Assembly: GCF_000235405.2 (NCBI RefSeq) | Contig: NC_017095.1 | Span: 1,885,501-1,949,500, forward strand | Origin: Fervidobacterium pennivorans DSM 9078 | GTDB lineage: Bacteria; Thermotogota; Thermotogae; Thermotogales; Fervidobacteriaceae | Direction of reading: 5' to 3' | DNA length: 64,000 nucleotides | Part shown: one piece after another, positions 37,614 through 46,016 of the stretch | Position numbering within the stretch: position 1 is the stretch's first letter | Layout of the letters: each line of letters begins with the position of its first letter | Made by a program: the position numbers and the translations under genes | Notes under the pieces: model-generated | The model's input: the letters and a program-made list of their open reading frames with translations, nothing else | Told to the model about the DNA's origin: nothing | Databases searched by the model: none

Positions 37614-37643
37614 AGAATCGGCGCTCGTAAGGGCGCCGATTCT
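37614..37643 (+). terminator. Terminator after the FN3-propeller gene
   Basis: AGAATCGGCGC and GCGCCGATTCT form a perfect 11-bp stem with an 8-base loop, followed by ATTTGTTCTTTTTT. Confidence 0.9.
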
Positions 37644-37686
37644 ATTTGTTCTTTTTTGCATTTCACTTGTTTTTTTAAAATCTATC

Positions 37687-37715
37687 TTGAAAAATTCATG
37701 TGTAAATGATAAAAT
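37687..37715 (+). promoter_or_regulatory. tRNA-Leu promoter
   Basis: TTGAAA at 37687-37692 and TAAAAT at 37710-37715 have a 17-base spacer, 21 bases before the tRNA 5' end. Confidence 0.75.
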
Positions 37716-37736
37716 ACAATATGCCCGAGGGCAAGT

Positions 37737-37825
37737 GCCGAGGTGGCGGAATTGGCAGACGCGGTTGACTCAAAATCAACAGGGGTTCAAACCCCGTGCG
37801 GGTTCAAGTCCCGCCCTCGGCACCA
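37737..37825 (+). tRNA. tRNA-Leu (anticodon CAA)
   Basis: Acceptor GCCGAGG pairs with CCTCGGC at 37815-37821, then discriminator A and an encoded CCA. The anticodon stem GTTGA/TCAAC encloses the loop CTCAAAA, giving anticodon CAA, which reads UUG. The long variable arm (AGGGGTTCAAACCCCGT region) is typical of the class II tRNA-Leu. The T loop GTTCAAGTC is normal. Confidence 0.97.
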
Positions 37826-37830
37826 AAAAT

Positions 37831-37860
37831 AAAAGCGGTGGGAAAGTTCCCACCGCTTTT
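37831..37860. terminator. Bidirectional terminator between tRNA-Leu and the first flagellin gene
   Basis: AAAAGCGGTGGGA and TCCCACCGCTTTT form a perfect 13-bp arm pair around AAGT, with T runs on both strands. It serves the tRNA on the plus strand and the flagellin gene on the minus strand. Confidence 0.92.
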
Positions 37861-37880
37861 TTTACTTATTGGAGCTATGG

Positions 37881-38684
37881 CTATCCAAGAAGTCTTAGAA
37901 CATTCTGTGCGTTTACATTAGACTGTCCAAGTATACCAACTGTTGCTTGTTGCTGGAGTCTTGTTCTAATCCATTCCATAATGCCACGTGCCATGTCTGT
38001 GTCTGTTAAAACACTCACGGAGGAGGTGAGGTTTAACATAGTGTTGCTAAGTTCTCGTGCCGCTCCTTCCAGCCGGTTTGTCACGCTACCAACATAGCTT
38101 CTTGTATTTGAGACAGTTTCTATTGCTCTATCTAGAGCTTTTAATGCGTTTTGAGCATTTTCAGTGCTGTTAAGGTTCACATTCTCAAGACCAAGAGACT
38201 TAATGTCCATGCCCGGGAGGGTGACTCTCATCTGTTGCCCTTCATTTGGACCAAGTTGAACCTGCATATCTCTTATATCACCGCCTAAAACCCTTCTGTT
38301 ATTATAAGTAGTCTGTTCAACCACCCTGTTTATCCCTTGAGCCAGCTGAGAAAATTCCTGTTGAAGTGCTGCACGGTCACTTTCCGAAAGCGTGCCATTT
38401 GAAGCTTGAACTGCGAGTTCTCTCATTCTTTGAAGATTGTTTGAAATGCTTTGAAGACCACCTTCTGCAACATTCATAACCCCGATTGCGTTGTACGTAC
38501 TTGCCATAGCTTCACGATAACCGTTGATTTGTGAGCGAATACGCTCAGCTATCGCTCCGAAAGCTACATTTTGCTGAATAGGTATCGTTGCCTGTGCCAA
38601 GCTTTGCACTTGCCTGTTTTGTTGGGTTTGCAAATTTTGAAGATACCTAATAGCCCACATTCCAACGTTGTTGTTAATCCGCAT
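37881..38684 (-). CDS. Short divergent flagellin
   Basis: The 267-residue protein has the conserved flagellin N-terminal helices (MRINNNVGM near the start, RMRELAVQASNGTLSESDR near residue 90) and C-terminal helices (RLEGAARELSNTMLN, then the usual LxxQxxxxAQNVLRLLG end). The variable D2/D3 part is almost absent. ATG 38684 is chosen because GGGAGGG lies six bases upstream; an in-frame ATG two codons earlier touches that site. The N-terminal helix is Gln-rich and differs from the two long flagellins at 40451 and 46056. It could be a minor filament or tip-proximal subunit. Confidence 0.9.
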   Translation of the reverse strand: MRINNNVGMWAIRYLQNLQTQQNRQVQSLAQATIPIQQNVAFGAIAERIRSQINGYREAMASTYNAIGVMNVAEGGLQSISNNLQRMRELAVQASNGTLSESDRAALQQEFSQLAQGINRVVEQTTYNNRRVLGGDIRDMQVQLGPNEGQQMRVTLPGMDIKSLGLENVNLNSTENAQNALKALDRAIETVSNTRSYVGSVTNRLEGAARELSNTMLNLTSSVSVLTDTDMARGIMEWIRTRLQQQATVGILGQSNVNAQNVLRLLG

Positions 38685-38897
38685 CACCATCCCTCCCTAC
38701 AGGCATGGACGGAAAAATAAGCGTAACCAAAAGTCAGTATCTTAATCGAGCCGACGTTTTTCCCTGCTCATTATATTAGACCGTGCATATGCGGAAATCG
38801 TTCAAAAGATTTTTGGGAATTTACAGTAGTAGGAGTTATAACTCTGGGAGAAGAAATATAAAGTGCCAAACGCTGAAAGACAAGGGGGAATACTCAG

Positions 38898-40268
38898 ATG
38901 TCAGACTTCCCAGAATTATCACAACTTACGGAACTAATAACACAAGGGAGATTCTCCGAAGCCAAGCAAATAGCAGAAAAGCTACCAGATATTGTTCAGA
39001 AAGAAAACGCTTTTGGCATGATATATTACTACGAAGGTAAGCTTGATGATGCAATAGAGCATTTCAAAAAAGCAGTTGAAATAGACCCCATCAATTCCGA
39101 TGTTCTTTTCAATTACGGGAAAGCCTTGTTTGATAAGAAAGACTACAAGGAAGCTTGGCGTTATCTATTACGCATTCACAATAAAGACTGGGCAGTATAC
39201 GATTTGCTTGGAGATACACAGATTGTCCAAGGGAACATTCCAATGGCACTTTACTATTACAGAAAAGCGGCAGAAATTTCACCACTTGAAGAGATGAAGA
39301 AAAAATATCTTGAATACAAAAAGCACTACCATCAAGATGTAAATATAGCGATTCTTTGCTTGCCAGGTCTTGATAATTTTATCCGTGACATTGCGGATAT
39401 ACTTGGTGAAGTCTACAACGTAAGGCTCGTTGTATCAGAGAACGGTAACGAAATAGTGCAGGCATACGAATGGGCAGATATCGTCTGGTTAGAATGGGCA
39501 AATGAATTGGCGGTGGAAGTGACGAATAAGTTGGAGAAGAAAGGGAAAAAGATAATATGTAGGCTGCATAGTTATGAGGCACTAACCAATGCCTTTCTGT
39601 ATAAGATTGTTTGGGATAAAGTGGACACTATTGTTATGGTTGCTGAGCACATGAAAGACGTTTTAAGAATGTATCACCCCGACGTTTATAAGAGGCTCGA
39701 AGACAAAATCAAAGTTATCCACAATGGGTTAAATTTGGAAAGATTTAGGTACAAGCCCAGGACAAGGGGATACAACATTGCAGTAGTAGCTCACATAAAT
39801 TACAAAAAGGATCCAACAATGTGGTTACAAATTATGGGATTACTGAAAAAAATTGATCCGAGATACAATCTATCAATTGCAGGTGATTTCCAGGATTATA
39901 GGTATCATCTTTACTTTCATTACTTTATTGAAGAAGCAGGCTTGCGAGACAATGTAAAGTTACTCGGTCATGTTAACAATATTGAAGAATTCTTGGAAGA
40001 TAAGAATTACGTGCTATCAACGAGTGTGCATGAAAGTTTTGGATATAACATAGCAGAAGCAATGGCTGTTGGTATAAAACCTGTCGTTCATAATTTTTAT
40101 GGTGCTAAGATGTTGTGGATGGAAGATACTTTGTTCAATTTTATCGAGGAGATCCCACAAATTCTTGAATTTGATTACAGGAGTGAAGTCTATAGAACTT
40201 TTGTCGAGGAAAATTATTCCTTTGAGAAACAGATAAGGCAAATTGAGGATGTTCTTTTAAAGGTTTGA
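38898..40268 (+). CDS. TPR-glycosyltransferase fusion (GT4-like), probable flagellin glycosylation
   Basis: In this 456-residue cytoplasmic protein, residues 1-135 form TPR-like helices (YYEGKLDDAIEHFKKAVEIDP, then GDTQIVQGNIPMALYYYRKAAE). Residues 145-456 form a GT-B glycosyltransferase with the C-terminal block LSTSVHESFGYNIAEAMAVG, as in family GT4. The gene lies between two flagellin genes, so transfer of sugars to flagellin, with the TPRs recognising the protein, is a reasonable inference. The sugar is unknown. AAGGGGGAA precedes the ATG. A hairpin terminator lies 35 bases after the stop. Confidence 0.83.
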   Translation: MSDFPELSQLTELITQGRFSEAKQIAEKLPDIVQKENAFGMIYYYEGKLDDAIEHFKKAVEIDPINSDVLFNYGKALFDKKDYKEAWRYLLRIHNKDWAVYDLLGDTQIVQGNIPMALYYYRKAAEISPLEEMKKKYLEYKKHYHQDVNIAILCLPGLDNFIRDIADILGEVYNVRLVVSENGNEIVQAYEWADIVWLEWANELAVEVTNKLEKKGKKIICRLHSYEALTNAFLYKIVWDKVDTIVMVAEHMKDVLRMYHPDVYKRLEDKIKVIHNGLNLERFRYKPRTRGYNIAVVAHINYKKDPTMWLQIMGLLKKIDPRYNLSIAGDFQDYRYHLYFHYFIEEAGLRDNVKLLGHVNNIEEFLEDKNYVLSTSVHESFGYNIAEAMAVGIKPVVHNFYGAKMLWMEDTLFNFIEEIPQILEFDYRSEVYRTFVEENYSFEKQIRQIEDVLLKV

Positions 40269-40303
40269 AGCATTTTATATTCGTAAACTTAAACTCTCTT
40301 CTG

Positions 40304-40334
40304 GCGGTTCTTTAGTTTCCCACTAAAGAACCGC
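40304..40334 (+). terminator. Terminator after the TPR-glycosyltransferase gene
   Basis: GCGGTTCTTTAGT and ACTAAAGAACCGC form a perfect 13-bp stem around TTCCC, followed by TAATTTTTT. Its 3' arm overlaps the -35 of the next promoter. Confidence 0.9.
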
Positions 40335-40350
40335 TAATTTTTTCCGATAA
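40324..40350 (+). promoter_or_regulatory. FliA (sigma-28) type promoter of the second flagellin gene
   Basis: TAAA at 40324-40327, a 15-base spacer and TCCGATAA at 40343-40350 match the flagellar sigma-28 consensus TAAA-N15-GCCGATAA at all but one position. The expected start near 40357 gives a leader of about 95 bases. A 16-bp palindrome AAAAGGGCGCCCTTTT follows at 40367-40382. Confidence 0.75.
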
Positions 40351-40450
40351 AAATATTGGTAAAAACAAAAGGGCGCCCTTTTGGAAGACAGATTCTGGTT
40401 TTGAGTTCTTAAGAATTTAAAGGAAAAAACTCACATGGAGGTGGAGAGTT

Positions 40451-41617
40451 ATGAGGATTAACCACAACATTAACGCTCTGAACAGCTGGCGCAACATCAT
40501 GATGACCAACATGGATATGAGCAAGACGCTTGAGAGACTCTCTTCAGGTTTGAAGATTAACAGGGCTGGAGACGACGCAGCAGGTTTGGCAATCAGTGAA
40601 AAGATGAGAGGACAAATCAAAGGTCTTGAGATGGCAGTAAAGAACGCACAAGATGCTATCTCCCTCATTCAAACAGCAGAAGGAGCACTCACAGAAGTTC
40701 ACTCAATACTCCAAAGGATGAGAGAACTAGCAGTTCAAGCCTCAAGTGATACGAATACAGACGTTGACAGAAACCAAATTCAAGCAGAACTTGATCAACT
40801 GAGAGAAGAAATAGATAGGATATCAAGAACAACAGAATTTAACACAAAGAAATTACTTGATGGAAAACTCGAGGGATTCAGGTTTAACGCTGACATTAAA
40901 GAGGTAACTGGTGGAAATATTGACGTTAAAGCATCTGGCGTTGCAACTATTTTAGAGGGAACTTATGTTATTGAAGTTGGTCAGCTTTCCGGTTCAGTTT
41001 CCAGCCAGATAGATGTTAGAGTTGTTCACATCGGTAGCAACGGACAAATACAAAATACTGCAGTTGTGAGCATAAGCGATGGACAAGTGACAGTAGGTGG
41101 GGTCAAGTTTACTTGGACAACAAATACATTTAATATTGAACAATTTGGTAGAGCTTTGCCACTCAACGAGATTATAGACAGTGCAGTTGTAAGAGTGGAA
41201 GGCGTTTATACATCGAATAATCAACTTGTATTCCAGATAGGTTCAAACGAAGGTCACAACATGATTGCTGGTATTGACAACATGAGCGCTGCAGCACTTG
41301 GATTATCGACGTCAACACTTAAAGTTACGGATCAAGACAGTGCTGAAAGAACGATAATGGTGCTTGATGCAGCAATACACAGGGTGAGTACAGCACGAGC
41401 AGCACTTGGTGCTATCCAGAACAGGTTAGAGCACACGATAGCAAACCTTGGAGTAGCAGCAGAAAACCTCACAGCAGCGGAAAGCCGAATCAGAGATGCA
41501 GACATGGCAAAAGAGATGATGCAATTCACAAAACAACAGATACTCCTCCAGTCCAGTATGTCGATGCTTGCACAAGCGAATGCACAACCACAACAGGTGT
41601 TGCAATTGATGAGATAA
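40451..41617 (+). CDS. Flagellin
   Basis: The 388-residue filament protein has classical N-terminal (MRINHNINALNSWRNI, LSSGLKINRAGDDAAGLAIS) and C-terminal (NLTAAESRIRDADMAKEMM, ending ANAQPQQVLQLMR) helices. A central variable domain of about 180 residues is surface-exposed in the filament and would be the expected glycosylation region. GGAGGTGGAG precedes the ATG. It is expressed from the sigma-28-like promoter at 40324. It is a close paralog of the gene at 46056. Its terminator has been split by an insertion sequence 54 bases after the stop codon. Confidence 0.97.
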   Translation: MRINHNINALNSWRNIMMTNMDMSKTLERLSSGLKINRAGDDAAGLAISEKMRGQIKGLEMAVKNAQDAISLIQTAEGALTEVHSILQRMRELAVQASSDTNTDVDRNQIQAELDQLREEIDRISRTTEFNTKKLLDGKLEGFRFNADIKEVTGGNIDVKASGVATILEGTYVIEVGQLSGSVSSQIDVRVVHIGSNGQIQNTAVVSISDGQVTVGGVKFTWTTNTFNIEQFGRALPLNEIIDSAVVRVEGVYTSNNQLVFQIGSNEGHNMIAGIDNMSAAALGLSTSTLKVTDQDSAERTIMVLDAAIHRVSTARAALGAIQNRLEHTIANLGVAAENLTAAESRIRDADMAKEMMQFTKQQILLQSSMSMLAQANAQPQQVLQLMR

Positions 41618-43144
41618 TCAATGAAAAGTTAATAAAACCCCAAAAATGGAAAAGCGGGCGAAAGCCCGCTTCAGATTGTTGACAAACCCCCACTTTTCGA
41701 TAAACGAAAGGTGGGGTTTTATTATCGCCAATACAACTTTTGAGAAAAATTCTAATAAAACTTCCAAATTTTTGCCCTTCCCTGGACCTCCCTTCCCCTT
41801 TTTCCATATCCAATTCGCTAATTTTTTCATGTTAAAACATGTGCAAGTCAATAACACTTGCATGTGCACCTTTTCTATCCCCCTCAGCATCGTCACCCTC
41901 ATACCGTGCTTCTCCTTCAAGTCCGCAAATACCCTCTCTATCGTCTTGCTTCTTTCTTTGTACAACTCTTTACATTCTTTCGTGTGCCTTAAATACTCTA
42001 CTTCTTCCATGTATTCTTCCCATACATGTCGGGTGATTATCTTCGTGTGATTCTTACTGCTTGTACATCTACCTAAATCTTCACATTTCTCACATACCTT
42101 CGGATCCGATTTGTATTCTTTGTACCCTTTTCTGTTTGTTGTTGAGTATTCTAATATCTGCCCTTGTGGACATATGTAGCAATCGTAATATTCATCGTAT
42201 ACGAATTGTCTTTTTTTGAAATACCCTTCTTTGTGTTGTGCACGTGTGTATGGCATGCACGGGACTATACCTTCGTCCATCAATAGCTTACATATCGGTG
42301 GAGTCTTGTATCCTGCATCCAAAGCTGCCCTTTTCGATTTGCCAGCGTTCTTTTTTGTTTTATTGAATAAGTTCTCAAACACCATGCTGTCGTGGACATT
42401 TGCTGGTGTTGTTATACAGCTTAGTATTATCCCGTTCTTATCGCATGCTATGTGTGCAGAATATCCGAACTGGTGTTCTTTTTCATTTTTGTTTATCATC
42501 CCGCTATCTGGGTCTGTCGTGCTTATTTTTATTTCCTTCAGTTTTACTTTCTCATGTGTGAAATCCAAAGGCTTCAATCCGTGTTTTTGCCTATCTTTGT
42601 TTATTTCTTCTTCTAAAGCTTGTTTGTATGTCTTGGTTTGCTCCTCTACAAATACCTTCTCGTACTTTTTCTTGTTCGCACTTGCTTTGATGTGTGTTGA
42701 ATCCATGAACACGGCATCCATATTTACCAAGCCATGCTCGATTGCTTGCTGCAGTATTTTGTTGAAGATTTGCTCAAACAAATCGGTTCCTTTGAACCTA
42801 CGTTCGTAGTTTTTACTGAACGTGCTGAAATGAGGGATGGTATCAGAAAACCCGAATCCGAGAAACCATCTGTATGCGACGTTTGTTTGTATTTCCTTTA
42901 TGGTTTGACGCATGGATTTTATGCCGAACATATATTGGATAATGGTAATTTTAATTAACACAACGGGGTCAATACTAGGTCTGCCATTATTGAGGCAGTA
43001 CTTGTCTTTGACAAGGTCGTAGATGAAATCGAAATTGATGGCGGATTCGATTTTTCTGACGAGGTGGTCATGAGGGACGAGTTGCTCGATGGAGACGGAT
43101 TCGATTTGTTCTCTGCGTGATTTATCTTTGTTGATGGTCAGCAT
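41618..43144 (-). CDS. IS1182-family transposase
   Basis: The 508-residue DDE transposase has an N-terminal domain (VPHDHLVRKIE, YCLNNGRPSIDPVVLIKI), catalytic motifs MDAVFMDSTHIKA and AALDAGYKT, and an ERVFADLKEKHGM segment containing the last Glu region. A Cys-rich patch (CPQG, CEKCEDLGRC) is typical of this family. ATG 43144 follows AGGAGGAAT. The frame has no stop inside the element: it continues through the left inverted repeat and the duplicated terminator, and ends at 41618, next to the flagellin stop. About 18 C-terminal residues are therefore read from host DNA. Confidence 0.93.
   Translation of the reverse strand: MLTINKDKSRREQIESVSIEQLVPHDHLVRKIESAINFDFIYDLVKDKYCLNNGRPSIDPVVLIKITIIQYMFGIKSMRQTIKEIQTNVAYRWFLGFGFSDTIPHFSTFSKNYERRFKGTDLFEQIFNKILQQAIEHGLVNMDAVFMDSTHIKASANKKKYEKVFVEEQTKTYKQALEEEINKDRQKHGLKPLDFTHEKVKLKEIKISTTDPDSGMINKNEKEHQFGYSAHIACDKNGIILSCITTPANVHDSMVFENLFNKTKKNAGKSKRAALDAGYKTPPICKLLMDEGIVPCMPYTRAQHKEGYFKKRQFVYDEYYDCYICPQGQILEYSTTNRKGYKEYKSDPKVCEKCEDLGRCTSSKNHTKIITRHVWEEYMEEVEYLRHTKECKELYKERSKTIERVFADLKEKHGMRVTMLRGIEKVHMQVLLTCTCFNMKKLANWIWKKGKGGPGKGKNLEVLLEFFSKVVLAIIKPHLSFIEKWGFVNNLKRAFARFSIFGVLLTFH
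41652..41671 (+). repeat. Left 20-bp target duplication of the IS1182-type element (former flagellin terminator stem)
   Basis: The palindromic 20-mer that starts AAGCGGGCG and ends GCCCGCTT occurs here and again at 43250-43269, directly abutting both ends of the element. It is the stem-loop of the flagellin terminator. This left copy has lost the T run, which now lies beyond the right copy. Confidence 0.92.
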
Positions 43145-43172
43145 GTATATTCCTCCTACTATTTGTGTAAAA

Positions 43173-43206
43173 AAAAGAGGATCCTGTTTGGAAAGGATCC
43201 TCTTTT
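43173..43206 (-). terminator. Terminator-like hairpin in the transposase leader
   Basis: AAAAGAGGATCC and GGATCCTCTTTT form a perfect 12-bp stem. On the minus strand it is followed by a run of eight T and then the transposase ribosome site. It lies directly after the expected transcription start, so most transcripts may stop before the gene. Confidence 0.8.
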
Positions 43207-43212
43207 GAAGAG

Positions 43213-43242
43213 ATTATACTTGAACAAGTTATACTTTGTCAA
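43213..43242 (-). promoter_or_regulatory. Transposase promoter overlapping the right inverted repeat
   Basis: On the minus strand, TTGACA (43242-43237) lies within the terminal repeat and TATAAT (43218-43213) follows after an 18-base spacer. Both hexamers are consensus. Confidence 0.8.
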
Positions 43243-43249
43243 CAGTCTG

Positions 43250-43269
43250 AAGCGGGCGAAAGCCCGCTT
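43250..43269 (+). repeat. Right 20-bp target duplication and displaced flagellin terminator
   Basis: This is the second copy of the 20-bp palindrome. It is followed by TTCTGTTTTTC, the T tract that originally completed the flagellin terminator. It now sits downstream of the insertion and upstream of the GT2-TPR gene. Confidence 0.92.
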
Positions 43270-43379
43270 TTCTGTTTTTCTTTGCTTTTCTAAGTTTTTA
43301 AGGAATATTCTTTATCAGGAGTGAATAATATGTTAGGAGAGTTATCAAAGACTTGAACCAAAACCTCGGAGGTTGAAAT

Positions 43380-46016
43380 ATGCCAGGAAAAAAGTGTTGC
43401 TTACTCAGTGTTGCGATGATTATGAAAAACGAAGAGCACAATCTTGACAGGGCACTTGGGAGTATTAAACCATATGTTGATGAAATTATTGTTGTCGATA
43501 CGGGTTCAACTGACAATAGTGTGGAGGTTGCCAAGAAATACACAGACAAGATTTATTTCCATGAATGGAAAGATGATTTCTCAGAAGCAAGGAATTTTTC
43601 TCTCCAATTTCCTACATGCGAATGGGTTCTAATTTATGATGCTGACGAGGAAGTTAAGGAAGATTTTGCCGGGATAAGGGAATTTCTCGCAAGTTTGCCT
43701 GATGACGTTAATACCGTATACCTTCCCACATTGAGTTATTTGGACTTGGATTTGAAAAAAACAGAGATAGCTTCAACTGCAAGGTTGTTCAGAAACGGAA
43801 CCGTAAGATACGAAAATATTGTTCACAATCAGCCTATTTACAAAGGCAAGGTTGTGGAAGCTCCCTTCACGATATACCATTACGGATACATTTGGACGCG
43901 AAAGCTAAAGAAGAAAAAATATGAGAGAACAAGGAATCTTATAGTCAAACTATTAGAAGAAAACAAAAATATGCCTTCCCAAGAAAGAGCATATTATTTA
44001 TGCCAACTTTACAAAACAGAGATGATTGGTGGAAATGCGATAGAGCTCTATCCAATAGTTAGGAAGGTAATTGAAATAATTCAAAAGGATCAAAAAATGC
44101 CTGCCATTGCTTTTGAGGTTTTACTTATGCATGCTCTCGCTTTAAATGCGAAGGGGTTCAACAAGGAAGCTCGGGAATTGCTTGAATTTTTGATAAGAAT
44201 AGAGCCTAAGAATCCAGATCCCTATTACGGGCTTTTGGCTGTAAGTGAGGCTGAAAAGAAATACGACGAGATAATATCATATGGAGAAGAGTTTCTAAAA
44301 CGAATCGAATATGTAGAAAAGAATCCTCAAGAGTTTACTTGGACGATAATTGCGATTAAGTATACCCCTATGGTTCACACTCTTCTTGCTATTGCTTACC
44401 TTAAGAAGAAAGATATTGAGAAATTTAAAATTCATTTTGAAAAGATATTTGATAAATCAAAACTTACCACAGCCGAGGCGCAAAAGCTTGTAAATGCTTT
44501 AGTCAAATATATTACAGAGGTTGATGATGATGACTTCATAAAAATTGTCCCTGAAGTTGATAAACTTTTGAATGAAGCGCATCAACTTAGTGTGCACCTT
44601 AACGTGTTTGATATTGTTGAGCGAGTGAAGAAAATAGGTATACAATTCAACTACGATCTTTTTGAACCGTTCTTGAAGGGAACCTTTGGAAAGCTCATTC
44701 TGGAAAATCTGAAGACAAAGAAAGATGGGCTGATGGAATACATCTTTGGTTTGGATGAAGATCAATGGGCAGAGAAGATAGAAAAAATGGGGCTTGAAGC
44801 TGTTTTATTCTTTTACGAAAATCTTCCGAATTCCAATCCAGAAAAATTGCGGGTACTAAACAAGCTAAGAAAATCAGAAAACGCGGTTATCAAAGGTGTT
44901 AGCCACGGACTAATTGCGGATATTTACTTAGAAAAAGCGAATTTTAAGCTGGCTCTTGAGTATTACAAGACAGCTGCTGAAATCTTGCCAGAACTTGGTA
45001 GGTTTGTGAAACCTATCTTGGATGATTTGAAAACGAAATTAGACCCAACAATAGAAGGTATATTCCACGAACTTAAAAGGTTCTACTTTGAAAACAAAGA
45101 GCTCATGACGGGGGCACTTAAAGAATTTCCAAAAGAGGAACTTGAAAGGCTTTACCTCATTTCAGACGCAGATTTTGCAAAATACATTAGCGCGACGAAT
45201 ATTTGGAAAAACAACAAGAAAAAGGCAGCACAGTTGCTTGATAGTATATCCAAAAAAGAAGAATATCCATTTTTGGAATACAGGTATGCGAAATTGTTCG
45301 AAGATTCGAAGGACCAAGAAGAGTTGAAAAAAGCCTACTTATACCATACCGAAGCTTTAAAGAAAAACACAGTGTTAGGTGATTTAGCATTAGGGGTTTA
45401 CAAATTTGATAATTTCTACCCGCATGAAGCGTTCGGAAACAAAAATGATGAGATTGTATGGGTTGGAAATATCTCGGAAAAACATTCGGGACTCGGTGTT
45501 ATCTCACCGTTGCGCGTTTGGCGGAAAGCGAGTAGATATTACTACGTTGAACCCTTCCATATCGATGAAGCGATAAGGATATACAAAGAAAGAAGAGTTG
45601 GCTATAACCTTCCGGTTTTAGAAGCCAAAAGAGAAGATATTTTAAAAGTGCTCGGAGAAGTAAATATAAAAGAAATCAAAGTTTACGAGGAAGATGAAAA
45701 ATATATTGAGCTAGTTAAAAATGTTGCATTAGAAACTGGTATTGAGTATGACGATAAATCAAAGAATATAGTAAGCTTTGAAATTGTAAACATAGCTAAG
45801 GAATTGGGTGATGTTGTGAAGAATTTTGAAAGTGGAGTGCTTTTCTATTTTGTTCCGGATTTCAACAATCATGATGATATCGTTTGGTATTATCCAATCT
45901 TTAGGTTTATTAGAACAAGAAAGCAAGTTGAAGACGAACTGAGAAAGTCTGGGGCGAAAAAGATTAGGCATTACGTCTTGAACGAGTCTTTAAGAGCTGT
46001 TGTTTTTGAAAAGTGA
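43380..46016 (+). CDS. GT2 glycosyltransferase fused to TPR region, probable flagellin glycosylation
   Basis: The first 230 residues of this 878-residue protein are a GT-A glycosyltransferase of family 2 (VAMIMKNEEHNLDRALGSI, VVDTGSTDNSVEVAKKY, and DADEEV as the metal-binding DxD). The long middle part (about 230-650) is helical with TPR-like pairs (LIADIYLEKANFKLALEYYK). The last 180 residues are mixed and unrecognised. GGAGGTTGA precedes the ATG. It lies 39 bases before a flagellin gene with which it is probably co-transcribed. Together with the gene at 38898 it makes a flagellin modification set. Confidence 0.82.
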   Translation: MPGKKCCLLSVAMIMKNEEHNLDRALGSIKPYVDEIIVVDTGSTDNSVEVAKKYTDKIYFHEWKDDFSEARNFSLQFPTCEWVLIYDADEEVKEDFAGIREFLASLPDDVNTVYLPTLSYLDLDLKKTEIASTARLFRNGTVRYENIVHNQPIYKGKVVEAPFTIYHYGYIWTRKLKKKKYERTRNLIVKLLEENKNMPSQERAYYLCQLYKTEMIGGNAIELYPIVRKVIEIIQKDQKMPAIAFEVLLMHALALNAKGFNKEARELLEFLIRIEPKNPDPYYGLLAVSEAEKKYDEIISYGEEFLKRIEYVEKNPQEFTWTIIAIKYTPMVHTLLAIAYLKKKDIEKFKIHFEKIFDKSKLTTAEAQKLVNALVKYITEVDDDDFIKIVPEVDKLLNEAHQLSVHLNVFDIVERVKKIGIQFNYDLFEPFLKGTFGKLILENLKTKKDGLMEYIFGLDEDQWAEKIEKMGLEAVLFFYENLPNSNPEKLRVLNKLRKSENAVIKGVSHGLIADIYLEKANFKLALEYYKTAAEILPELGRFVKPILDDLKTKLDPTIEGIFHELKRFYFENKELMTGALKEFPKEELERLYLISDADFAKYISATNIWKNNKKKAAQLLDSISKKEEYPFLEYRYAKLFEDSKDQEELKKAYLYHTEALKKNTVLGDLALGVYKFDNFYPHEAFGNKNDEIVWVGNISEKHSGLGVISPLRVWRKASRYYYVEPFHIDEAIRIYKERRVGYNLPVLEAKREDILKVLGEVNIKEIKVYEEDEKYIELVKNVALETGIEYDDKSKNIVSFEIVNIAKELGDVVKNFESGVLFYFVPDFNNHDDIVWYYPIFRFIRTRKQVEDELRKSGAKKIRHYVLNESLRAVVFEK

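Larger units (their letters stand above)
41672..43249 (-). mobile_element. IS1182-family insertion sequence (1578 bp)
   Basis: Terminal inverted repeats are CAGATTGTTGACAAA (41672-41686) and, inverted, CAGACTGTTGACAAA (43235-43249), with one mismatch in 15. A 20-bp duplication flanks them. The element holds one intact transposase gene on the minus strand and a plus-strand hairpin terminator near its left end (about 41684-41717, AACCCCCACTTTTCG with CGAAAGGTGGGGTT then TTT). A promoter and terminator-like hairpin lie at the right end. The clear repeats and intact gene suggest a recent insertion. Confidence 0.93.

Noticed and set aside
38684-38800. Sigma-28 promoter for the short flagellin
   Set aside because: Only a loose CTCGATTAA match was found on the minus strand, with no TAAA at the right spacing. 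A TATAAT at 38775-38770 lacks a good -35.
42216-42809. 197-codon plus-strand frame inside the IS1182-type element
   Set aside because: It is fully antisense to the intact transposase, Cys/Phe-rich and without family features.
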